From Porphyra umbilicalis (Eukaryota; Rhodophyta; Bangiophyceae; Bangiales; Bangiaceae): a stretch of DNA of 64,000 bases. Below the pieces are notes generated by a model. It made no database searches, had not been told where the DNA came from, and saw only the letters and a list, made by a program, of their open reading frames with translations. The position numbers and the translations under genes were made by a program. Shown here one piece after another: positions 11,547 through 21,341 of the stretch (within the stretch, counting starts at the first letter, position 1; every line of letters begins with the position of its first letter). The DNA lies in NCBI GenBank assembly GCA_002049455.2, contig KV919137.1:1-64000 (forward strand), given 5' to 3'.

Positions 11547-13210
11547 GGCGACGGCGGGGGGGGGAATGGGTAGTACGGTGGAAGAAGGTGAGCGGGGTGA
11601 GCGTTTGGGATGAGTGGTAGGGAGGGTGCCGGACGTTTGGCGTGGCGACGGTGGGCGTCGCGTGGGAGAACGATGGAAGAAGACGGGCGAGGCAAGCGAC
11701 CGCGTCAAAGGACGCAGACGGTACGGTTCCTTGAGCGTGTACGTGGGATGTGGAGCAGCGTGGGGAGGTGAGTGTCGGCACGTCAACGCCCACTGGCAGT
11801 GCTGAAATACCCTCGGGGTGCAGGTACGGGCCCCAGACGGCGCCCCCCGCGGTGGCCCCCACGCCCGCAGGCACACGGCCTCTGCCCACGGCGTCCCCCC
11901 CGCCCCACGCCGTGCGCACGCCCGACTGCGGCCGCCCGTGGCGTCCCCATCCCCACGGCGGTGCCAGCCGTGCTCGCATCCGCCGCCACCCGACGCGGCG
12001 ACGTGGGTGCCCCGGGCGAGCTCGCCGAGGCCGCCCCCGCCCGCACCCCGAACGGTTGTCGGCGGCCGCCCCCGCCCGCGGGGGCCCCCCGTGACCCCCC
12101 CCCGCCCGATGCCGCCCGCCCTCGTAAGGGCGGCGGGGAGGGGACCGTCGACCCCGCCCGGTCCGCCCGCCGCCCCCGGCGGGCGCGCCGAGCCCGCCCG
12201 GTCCACGCCGCCGCCGTCGGCGGCGGCGCCGAGCCCGCCCGGTCCGCCCAATGCCCCGCCCCCGCCCGCCCGCCGACCGGCGCCGGCGCCCGCCCCACGG
12301 GCGGGCGGGCCCCGCCCCGAAACGGTGGGCGCTTGCCCGCAACGCACCGGCGGCGCTCCACGCCTGGCGGGCAACGCCGCCCCGCCGTCCGCCCCGCCGG
12401 CGACGCCCGCGGCACCGCCGCGCCGCCCCCGCCGCAGCCGTGCCGCCCCGCGGGCGCCCGTCCCCGGATCCCCGCGCGGGGGGGAGCCCGCCGGCGGCAC
12501 CGCCCCGACCGCGGGCCGCGGGCGCCCCCGGCGGGTGCGTCGTGCGCGGGTGATCCCCCCCGGGGGGTGCGTCGGCCGCGGTGCCCGCCGGCACGCGGGC
12601 GCACCGTCGGCCGGCGGCGGCCGTGACCGGCCCCGCGCCGCCGCGCGGGCGCCGCTGCCCTGCGCGGCCGACGCCAAACGTCAACAAAGGGCGGTTGCAC
12701 GCGGCCGCGACGGCGCGGCGGCGGCGCGCGGGCGGGTGCCGCGCGCGGCACCCGCGGGCGGCACGCGCGCGGCGGTCGGCCAGAGCGCGCGTGCGCGCGC
12801 GCGCGCGCCACCGGCGCCCCCCCGGGGACCCCTTTCCACGCGCCCGTGGCGGGCGGGCGCGCCGCGCCCGCCGCCGCCCTCCGCGACGCGCCGCGCGGGC
12901 CGCGCGGAGCGCGGCGCGGGCACGCGCGGGCCGGCCACCGGCCCGCCGGTCGGCCCGGTCGACCGACCGCCGACGACCCGGGCGCGGCGGTGCGCGTGGG
13001 GGCGGGGCCGACGCCGCGCGCGGGGCCGCGCCGTAGGTCATCGGGCCGCCAATGGCGGGAACCCACGGGGCGCCGGCGGACGCGCGGGATGCACGGCCGG
13101 GGCTGAAAATGGGGGGCAGGGCGCCGGTGCTGCAGGTGTTTCCAGTGTCCGTGTGTGAATGGTTCTTCATTTGGTTTTCGTTTTGGTTTTTTCCGACATT
13201 ACATAGCTGT
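11547..13210. other. Extremely GC-rich non-coding stretch
   Basis: Positions ~11,850-13,060 are dominated by C/G with CpG-dense runs, so all six frames are open by composition. No frame shows a recognisable domain or balanced amino-acid use. It may serve as the promoter/CpG-rich leader of the Ala-rich gene. Confidence 0.5.
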
Positions 13211-13384
13211 ATTGCTGTCTTCCCAATTTTGGCCGATGTGGTCAAAGTCAAGAAGGGGTCTGGGTCAACTGCCCATTGGTTAATCGACTTTATCCGGCTG
13301 AGTGGATGGCTGAGACGCTGTTTCACACTGTTGATCACCCCTCTTGACATCGACGGGATCGGCCAAAATTGGGAAGACAGCAAT
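13211..13384. repeat. Fold-back inverted repeat, 174 bp
   Basis: A 27-bp arm at 13211-13237 (starts attgctgtcttcccaatttt) matches exactly, in inverse orientation, 13358-13384. The sequence between the arms pairs imperfectly further inward (gtcaagaagggg against cccctcttgac). This is a MITE or fold-back relic. No target duplication is evident. Confidence 0.65.
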
Positions 13385-13582
13385 AGCAGCTGCGAATAGC
13401 TGAGTGAACACGAAGGCCCCCGAGAGAGAGGTCGCCAGAACCCAAAAGTAGGACACAATACCTGGAAACAACAGGTTAACGTCCTACCGACCGCCAAAAT
13501 TCCCAATAATCAGGAAACAACGAGGTTCTGGGCCCGTAGGCCGCCCTGGCGTCCGAAAAGTCAACGACAACGAAGCAGCTCG

Positions 13583-14458
13583 TCAGCCAACCGATAGCTT
13601 GGACAGAAACTCCATCGTCGTTGTCTCTACCGAAGAGTAATAGCGTTTTGTGTCAGTCGGCTTGGACCAGGAGCGGCGGCAAAAGACGGTGCACGTGTGG
13701 GAGGCAAAGAAGCTGGAGATGCCCCGCGGCCCGAGGTCCGTCACCCCATACGAGCGGTCGGCGCTGAGGATGACAGGGTTCGTGAGGATGGCCCCATTGG
13801 GGTATACGCCGCCGTGGAGGTCGACGAGCATCGCCTTGCCGCCGGTGATGTGGTAGGAGAAGTGGCTCAGCGCCTGCATGATCTTGCCCCAAAGGAACTT
13901 GGTGTTGCTCCAGCCCGTGTTGGAGTTGAAGCGTTGATAATTGTGGATGTACGGCTCATCGAGTAGCTTCTTGCCTGCCCACGCCGGCCCACATTTATCC
14001 GTGAACCTCCACACTGCCGGGCGGTTGACGCGGATGATGCCGCGTACAATCTCCTCCTCATTAAACTCGGCAACGAGCTCAATGGCCTTGTCGACCGCCT
14101 TGATGTCGAGGTCAAAATAGGTGCGCTCAAAGGTGGCGCCAGTCTTAAACCACTTGGACACGCACTTCTTGCCGTTCATGCTGCCGCCATCGATGTACTT
14201 GCCAGAGGCAACCCAGCGGAACTGGCCTTGAGCAAACGGCGTCTGCAGCTGCCCGCGATCAAAGGCGGCTCGGTGCGCATCCTTGCTGTCGCGGCTCACA
14301 TCGATCGGCTCGCCTTCCTTGGCGCCGTCAGCGTTGGCAACGCACCCGTTGCAGTAGGAGGAGCCGGTGCCCTTGATCCACTGCTGCGCGCTGTACGCAG
14401 CGATCGAGCGGACGTGACCACAGCTCTTGCACGCACGGTCGTTGCTTGTCGCGCCCAT
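13583..14458 (-). CDS. Alpha-kinase (MHCK/EF2K family) with N-terminal zinc motif
   Basis: This is an atypical protein kinase of the alpha-kinase family, 291 residues from ATG 14458. Near residues 9-40 a CxxC...CxxC pair (CKSCGH and YCNGC) predicts a small zinc-binding module. The catalytic domain runs from about residue 60, with VRGIIRVNRPAVWRFT and FNSNTGW. The family signature follows: ALSHFSYHITGGKAMLVDL, then GVTDLGPRGISSFFASHTC and FC. The catalytic Asp of the VDL motif is present. The next metal-ligand positions, usually Gln (DLQG) and Asp (TDP), read His (DLHG) and Asn (TNP). An inverted decayed copy lies at 17.96-18.63 kb. Substrate is unknown. Confidence 0.85.
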   Translation of the reverse strand: MGATSNDRACKSCGHVRSIAAYSAQQWIKGTGSSYCNGCVANADGAKEGEPIDVSRDSKDAHRAAFDRGQLQTPFAQGQFRWVASGKYIDGGSMNGKKCVSKWFKTGATFERTYFDLDIKAVDKAIELVAEFNEEEIVRGIIRVNRPAVWRFTDKCGPAWAGKKLLDEPYIHNYQRFNSNTGWSNTKFLWGKIMQALSHFSYHITGGKAMLVDLHGGVYPNGAILTNPVILSADRSYGVTDLGPRGISSFFASHTCTVFCRRSWSKPTDTKRYYSSVETTTMEFLSKLSVG

Positions 14459-16631
14459 GGCGGCGTCGGTCGGGGGTCGACGTGAGCAGGCGAGGATATC
14501 TGTAGGCAGCCCAATGTATCGGTCACCCCAGCGACAGAGAGAGCCACAACCAGTGGGCGGCTTTGGGAGGTCGCCGCATACGACCGGCACAGCAAAGCAA
14601 AATAACGCCACGCGTTGAGAGGCAAACCTTGGCTGTTTTGTACTCGAACACCCCTGCGGGACGACACGTCCATGGCCCCGCAGGGGCAGCGCGCCGGGGT
14701 ACCGGCGAATGAACGGCTGCAACCCCGTGGGACGGGTTCCGCCGCATGGACCGGCGGCGGGCCGCACTACGGTCATAAACAAATGGTCTGAAAGTGGTCA
14801 CCTCTGCTGGCCTCAAGCAACCGACGTGCCCCTCTTCCCCTCGCGGCTGACCCCGGCCAGGCTGCCATTACTCTGCCTACCTGGTGCAGTGTCGGGAAGG
14901 TCGGTGGCACCCCGTGGCCGCCGCCACCGCCATGCGGCCAATCACCCCGTTGCGCCACACGCTCCCCGCGGCAGCTCCGTGGGCGGATACGCGGCAGCCC
15001 TCCCCCTCTTCCCTGGCGGGCCACCCAAACCACCACACGCGCCGCCCGCCGCGTGTGGTGGCTGGGCCACCCCCCCAGCCTGACGCTCAGCGCACGACAA
15101 CGGGCGGCGCCGCCGCCGCATCGTTCCGTGACGCGTTTCCGGAGGTTCCCCGCGCGCTGACGGCGCGCCCGTGGCGCTCGCAGCACGAGCCGCGGGGCGA
15201 CATGCCCCGGCGGTGGGCGCTTGGTGAGCGTCCTGCCGCAGACGCGGGTCCGCCCGTCGGGTGAGGGCGGCCGCCCGTCAGCGTGCGGGCGGCCGCTCGC
15301 GGGGTGGGGCTGGTGGATGGCGGGCGCGGGGCGGGGACCGCCCCTTTGGGCGGCGCTCCCCGCGCCAGTGGGCGCGCTGGACCCGCTGGGCCCCGCCGCC
15401 AGGGCGCTGCGCTGACTGGCACCGCCGCCCGCGCGAGCGGGGTGCCGGAGGGCGCGCGCCCACACGCCGGGCGGACCCCCCAGACGGTGGGGCCGTCGCA
15501 GTAAAAAAAAAAAAAAACAGCACTGAAACAAACGGCTGCCAACAACCGAAAAGGGTGGATGAGCGGCAATCACGCGCGCGCCGCGCTCGTCGGCGCGTGC
15601 CGAGCGTCCCGCCGCCGTGCCGGGGAGCGTATCCCCCTGCCGCCCACGGCTGGTGGTGGTGGTGGTGGTGGTGTTGGCGGCGGCGCCGGTGGTGCGGTCG
15701 CTGCCGTGGCGGCAGCGGCGGTGGCGGGTACCACGCCGAGCCGCCACCGGGTGCGCGCCTTGGGGGGGCCTTGCCGGCGACGGCGTGGCCGCCGCGGCGC
15801 GCGTCGACGGCGCGGGGGCGGTCGGGGCGGTGACGCGGCGCGCCGGCGGCCGCGCCCGCCGCATGCCGTCGGTGTGTCGCTCGCCCGCAACGGCAGCGGC
15901 CGCTGACGTGGCCACGGGAGCGGCACCTCCGCGAGCGGCCGCCGGCCGCTCGGCGGCGGTGGCGCGCCACCGGCCCCGTCGCGGCGGGGGGCGCCCCCCC
16001 CACCCAAAACGCCGCCACCGACGCCAACGTCGACGCCGGCAACGACAGTGGCGTCGGCCAGCGTCACCACCACCCTCTGCCGGTGGGCGCCGCCCCCCCC
16101 CCCCCCCCGCTGCCGCGTCGGTGGCGGCGGCGGCGGTCTCCATCATTGCGCGCGCCATAGACGCCCCCCCCCCCCCCGCCCCTCCCCGCGCCGACGGTGC
16201 GCGTGGCACCCGACGGCGGCGGCCGTGGCGGCGGCGCCCCCACCCCCTGTGCGTGCGACGTGCGGTTGCCGCCGCTGCGGCCGGCAGCGACACCTGTGAC
16301 GCTCTGACCGGGGCGTCCGCGTCGCCGCCGACCAGTCGGCGGATGCGTCGCGCGCGACGGCCGGCCGGCGACCGCGTGCGGACGCGGGGGGCCCCCACCG
16401 GCGCGTGCGGACGACGGATACCCGCTCGACGTATGGGGCACTGCCCGGAGTGGGGGGTGGGGGGGGGGGTCTGCCCGCCGCCCACGTGCCGTGCGACCGC
16501 CGCGTCGTGGCCGTGGTGACCAAACGACGGCCGTCGGGTCCGGTCGCGTCGGGGGTGCCGCGGCGCCGCTGCGGCACGGCCGCACTTTTGACGGCCGCCG
16601 CTGCGCGCGCGCCTCGTCCAAGGCGGGGGGA

Positions 16632-16666
<35 letters not shown>

Positions 16667-17958
16667 GGGTGGTGGTGGTGGTGGCAGCGGCGACGGCGGT
16701 CGCCGCGGCAACGGCAGCGGCGGCACGTGCGCGGTGCACGCGGGCGTCGACGGCGGCGGGCGGGGCGTGTGTACGACGCGCGCGTGCGCGGGCGGGTGGG
16801 GGTGGGGCGGCGCCGCCGCCGCCGCGTGCGAGCGCCCCGCGGTGACGCGGGGGGTTCCGGCGGTCGCGTCGCCCGTGGCGGGCGGCGGGCGGCGGGCGGC
16901 ACTGCACGCGTGCGGGCGAGACGACCGTCGTGGCCGCGTGCGTGGCCAACGGCACGGCCTGGCGGGAAGGGGGGGAGTGGCGGATGGGGGGCGTGGAGGA
17001 GCGTAGCGGGGAGGCAGGGGGGGGGGGGGGGGGGGGGACCAGCCAATGCCGTCTGGGGCCGCCGCGGTGCAAGGGGATGAGGCTTGCGGCGTTTTCCTCT
17101 GTGTCGCATCCATCGGCTCGGTTGGTGTCGTGCGGGGCGCGACGTGGCCTCGCTGGCGGCGCCGCCGGGCGCTCGGGGGGGCCGCCCCGCCGGCGGCGCT
17201 CGCGCCGCCCGTCGCCGGACCCCGCGCGTCGGCCACCCCCCCGCGGCGCGCCCCGCGGCGCGGCCGCCCGCCGACCGCCCGCCCCGCGCTGCAGGGGCGG
17301 GGTGCGGCGCGCGCGCGCGGTGCCGCCGGCGGCCGCCCGCGCTCGGCGCGGCCCGCCGGCCGCGGGCGCGGCACGCGCGCGTCGGCCGACGCGCGGGGTC
17401 CCCCCCGACGCCGGGTGGTGGTGCCGCCGCCGCCGCGCGGGTCCCCCCGACCGTGGGGCCGCCGCCCGCCGCGTCCTCACGTGCCCCCCCGCGCGGTGCC
17501 CGATGGTGGGGCGGCGTCGGGCCGGGGGGTTCCCCCCCCCGCACGTGGGGCCGTGCGGGCGGCCGCCCCTCCCGCAGCGTCGGGCGCGCGTGCGTGGCGG
17601 CGGGTGTGCCCGGGCGGGCGTTCCCCGCCGCGCGGTTGGGGTGTCGGCCGCAGCCGCCGCGCCGGTGGCGCTCGTCTGCCGCCCGCCGGGGCACCCGCCG
17701 TTGGTGGCCGTCGCGCCGCCGCACGCCGGCGCCGCCGCGCGCGCACGTGTCTGCCGTCTGCGGCGACACGCCACCGCCACCGCTTGTTGCCGCCGCGGAT
17801 GAGGCGGGATGGGACCGGGGCGTGCCGCAGCGGCGGAGAGTGGCGCGCGGTGGGCGAGTACCGCACGGAGCAGAGGGCCACGGGTGCGTGATCCGTCCCC
17901 GGCGGCGGGCGCGTGGCCATCGCCGCTGGTGCGCGCGGCAGGGGAGTCAATCGAGGAG
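14459..17958. other. GC-extreme gene-free DNA between the kinase copies
   Basis: From about 14,900 to 17,900 the sequence is CpG-dense with long G or C runs (16098-16110, 17019-17038) and GGC/GGT microsatellites near 15,650 and 16,630-16,690. Very long open frames exist on both strands, but all are Arg/Ala/Pro/Gly strings without domains. A 16-bp A tract at about 15503-15518 interrupts it. I do not call a gene here. Confidence 0.5.
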
Positions 17959-18629
17959 CGCTGCGACATCCGGGACACGCACAAAAGCACCTTTGGCCGC
18001 GAACAGCTGCCGACGTGGTGTGCTCAAAGCCTGTGTCGCTGGGTTGCCTTTGCCAAACACAGCAAAGGCAGCAGCATGGAAGGCAACAGGTGCACGGCCG
18101 AGTGGCTCCGGACCGGTGCCGCCTGCGAGAGGGCCAATAGGGACTTGGGCAACAAGGTCGTCGACGCGGTCTTTCAAAACAACCATTGTGGCCGTGCTCA
18201 CCAAGGAGGGGTTGTGCGTGGCATCATGCGTGTCAATCGCCCGGGAGCGTGGGAGTTCACATACGAGTGCCCGCCGGCATTGACATGCAAGACGCTACAG
18301 CAGCTGCCGCGGGAGCACGGGCTCATGCGGAAGCCCCTTCTCGAGCCGCACATCCATCACTATAAACGCTTCCGCTTCAACACGGGTTGGAGCCACACCC
18401 CGGTGCGCTGCGCAGCTGGGGCGACAGCAAGCAGAAGCCGCGCCTTTGAATTTACCAGCCAACGACGGCAAGGCAATGCTCGTCGACCTCCAGGGCGGTC
18501 CTTGGGCTGAGCGGCATCTCGCGTTCTTTTGCCGCCCACACGAGCACCGGCTCTTGCCGCTGCACCTATTTCAAGGCGGTTGAAGTGGTGCGCAACAACG
18601 AAGTTGTCCGATGGACGTCCTCGGAGTAA
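17959..18629 (+). pseudogene. Alpha-kinase pseudogene, inverted partial duplicate
   Basis: The translated sequence is clearly homologous to the kinase at 13,583-14,458. Examples are VVRGIMRVNRPGAWEFT against VRGIIRVNRPAVWRFT, and HIHHYKRFRFNTGWSHT against YIHNYQRFNSNTGWSNT. After about 18,400 the homology moves to other frames: GKAMLVDLQGG near 18,470-18,500, then SGISRSFAAHTSTG. At least two frameshifts are therefore present, and ~25 residues between VDLQGG and GIS are missing. The zinc-motif N-terminus is absent. It retains the canonical Gln of DLQG that the intact gene has lost, so it may derive from a different ancestral copy. Confidence 0.8.
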
Positions 18630-19378
18630 CCGACATCCAAACCAACAGTCTGCTGATTGGCTTTGGTGTCGCCTCAAGGTAGGACTGTCGGGGGCGCGGG
18701 GCAGGGGCAGATCGTGCCACTTTGGCGCTTGGTTGTTCGCTTGCTTGCGTCTGTCCAGCGCGTACGCGCCTCCTTTTTCATGGAGGTGAGCGGCGACTGC
18801 AGTCCCATCCATATGTACCTTAGGGATTCTCAACCACCAGCTTCCGTGCCAAGCAGCATGCCCACTGCTGGCTTGCGTCACGTTTTTGCAAGAAGAACGC
18901 CACCCGGCCGACTGACTTGGCTTGCCACGGTGGGCACGGCCACCGACGCGCCGTGCGAGTAGTCAACGCCCTAACTCGAAACACGAGCCCGTTCTGTACT
19001 GCAAGTGCAAGGTCAAGCCGGTCGCGTCTATAGGCGGAGCTGGCTTTCTCTCTGGGCCATGACGCAGCACGTGGATGCGCACAGTCTCTTCATGGACCAG
19101 GCCGGGCTGACACGTGGCAGAAGGCCAATGAGCCAGGGTCTGGTCTAATTGTCACAGAGAACGGACTGCATGTCAGAGAAAGTACACCAGTGGGCAGCGG
19201 GTTGGACAGCGTGAAGCCACTGACTCTGCATGTCATGCTGATGGTGTTTCAGTAACCGCGCCTCCCACCTCGATGCGATCGTCCGCAGGCGTAACCCCGC
19301 CCACGCCCCCCATACCTTTCCCTCCCTCCTCGCTCTACGGCATCCCTCGTATACAGAAGCATCTGCGGTGTTGGTAGC
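18630..19378. other. Intergenic, upstream of PSMB6
   Basis: No gene or repeat was recognised. It presumably carries the promoter of the proteasome gene that starts at 19379. Confidence 0.4.
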
Positions 19379-20830
19379 ATGGAGCGGCCAATGAGCGCCA
19401 GCGGCGCGCCGGAATGGATGACGGCAGAGCACTCGATGGGGGTATGTTTCGTGGTCTTCTGCCAGCGGAGGGGTAGGGCCCTGCAACGGCTCAGCGATGG
19501 TCTGTGCAGCCTTCTTTTTCGCTTGTGGGCTGCTGTGATGATATAAGCCCATTCATTTTTGCCTTCGCTATCGATCCCGTGTGGGCACCGATCTAACTCG
19601 TCCTGCTGAGGCACTTGCGTCTGCTCTTCTGGTCCTGCTACTGATGTCTCTTGGTCTGCACTTTTTCTCGATGATTCTTTGACATTGATGCCTGCTGTAC
19701 TCTATCCTCCATGTTTCCTGGGTCCATCTTTTCCGTCGGTCGCTGTCGTGTGATCACTGGTGTAGACTTCCATCATGGCCGTTGCCTTTGATGGAGGCGT
19801 CGTACTGGGTGCCGACTCGCGCACGACCACGGGGACGTACATTGCCAACCGTGTGTCGGATAAGATTACACCAATGACCGACTCCATCTTCTGTTGCCGC
19901 TCGGGGTCTGCGGCGGACACGCAGGCAATCAGCGACTACGTCCGGTACGTGGCTCCTTCCAAGCGGATCTCTGCAGCCCAGCTGCGGTCGTCAATGACAG
20001 GAGATGGGCGTGAGCATGAGTGCGGGGGCATGTGGGTACACTGACGCTCGTGTCGTGAGGGTGCTCTCTAGCTTCGCACCTTGCGCTGACTCGACGAGCT
20101 GACATTTCCGGCCTGTTCCTGTGCTCCCGGCTGATTTGGTTTTCGCCTCGTAGGTACTACTTGGACATGCACGTCGTTGAGATGGGGACCCCCCCGCTGG
20201 TCAAGACGGCTGCCCGTCTGTTCCGGGAACTGTGCTACTCGAACAAGACACAGTTGATGGCGGGCATGATTTGCGCGGGCTGGGATTCGGCCAAAGGTGG
20301 GCAGGTACGTCAGGTGTGCAGGGGTTGGCATGTGCCTTGTGGCTTGGGATAGGCCGCCCAGGCCAGTTGCATGTTTCATTTGGTTGGCTCGGCTTACGCT
20401 CTGCTTGCCCATTGCAGCTTTGCGCTCCGCCGTACAGGGAATCTTTGAGGGGCTGTTGTGGACTGGGACTAACTTTTGCTGTTGCCGTCTCTTTCTCTTG
20501 AAAACATTGCGTGCTTGCTTTGTACGTGCGGCCCGGTTTGCCTTTGTCTCTTTTCTTTGTCTCTAGGTATTCTGCGTTCCCATCGGGGGCTCCCTGGTCG
20601 AGCAGCCGTTTGCCATTGGCGGCAGCGGCAGCACGTACATTTACGGCTACTGCGACGCCCACTACAAGGAGGGCATGACCAAGGAGGAGTGCCAGGCCTT
20701 TGTGAAGAATGCCGTCGCGCTGGCCATGTCCCGCGATGGCAGCTCTGGCGGCGTCATCCGAATGGTGACAGTCGACAAGGACGGGACCGACAGGACATGC
20801 TTTGGAGGAGAGCAGGTGCCGTCGTTTTGA
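19379..20830 (+). CDS. PSMB6: 20S proteasome subunit beta-1 (caspase-like)
   Basis: This is the catalytic beta1 subunit of the 20S proteasome core. There are four exons, at 19379-19441, 19766-19944, 20154-20304 and 20567-20830, each bounded by GT-AG (donors gtatgt, gtacgt, gtacgt). They encode 218 residues. Exon 1 encodes only the propeptide, ending EHSMG. The next intron falls exactly before the catalytic Thr1 (ACT, 19766), so cleavage is at MG|TSIMAV. Further landmarks are GADSRTTTG (Asp17), RVSDK (Lys33), [12 protein letters not shown] (Arg45 of the acidic-preferring pocket), [13 protein letters not shown] and [11 protein letters not shown]. The end GGEQVPSF matches the family C-terminus. 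Exon 1 is inferred from its fit to plant and yeast beta1 propeptides. Confidence 0.93.
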
Positions 20831-21341
20831 CTGAAACCTCAATGGGATTACGTCGCGTGTGTGCGTGCGGGGTGATCGTTGGCCGTTGATACACACGTTT
20901 CCATGTTCACGGGTTGTCCGCACGTTGTTGTCTCGCCGCCATGCCGATGCATATCGGCGTACATATGTTGGTGTCGTCTCCTGAAAGTACGTAGTGTTTA
21001 CCTCGCCTGTTTCTATTGTCCAGATGCCATACCGAGATAAGAGCAAGACGTGGTGAGCGAGGACGGTTGCTCTCTCTTTTCGCAGTCTTGGAGTCCACCT
21101 CCGTATCGGCCGTCAATGTTGCTTTCTCGGCCTCGACAGCTTCAATGCAGCGACTCCCCAACACGCACGCGCACACCCCCTCACCGCCCCGACCACCCTC
21201 CTGCTATCGTGTTCTACTCGAAGATTGCATACCCTTGGACACCTTCACCCCCCAGCACCCGCTCCCCAATAAGGTGATCGACAAAGAGAATAAACAAATG
21301 CGACACAACAAAGGAAAAACATCTGAAAGGCCACCCACACG
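20831..21341. other. Intergenic between convergent genes
   Basis: This holds the 3' flanks of PSMB6 and of the glutamine-amidotransferase-like gene. An aataaa-like motif occurs near 21,288 on the plus strand. No gene was seen. Confidence 0.4.

Noticed and set aside
11783..13066. Long overlapping frames on both strands of the GC-extreme block
   Set aside because: Compositional openness, no motif, and extreme Arg/Ala/Pro content.
15503..15518. A16 tract as a retroposed poly(A) tail
   Set aside because: No flanking cDNA-like sequence or target duplication was found.
14773..17769. 998-codon minus-strand open frame
   Set aside because: It is open only because stop codons are rare at this GC content. 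Residues are Arg/Ala/Pro/Gly strings with no domain, and equally long frames exist on the other strand.
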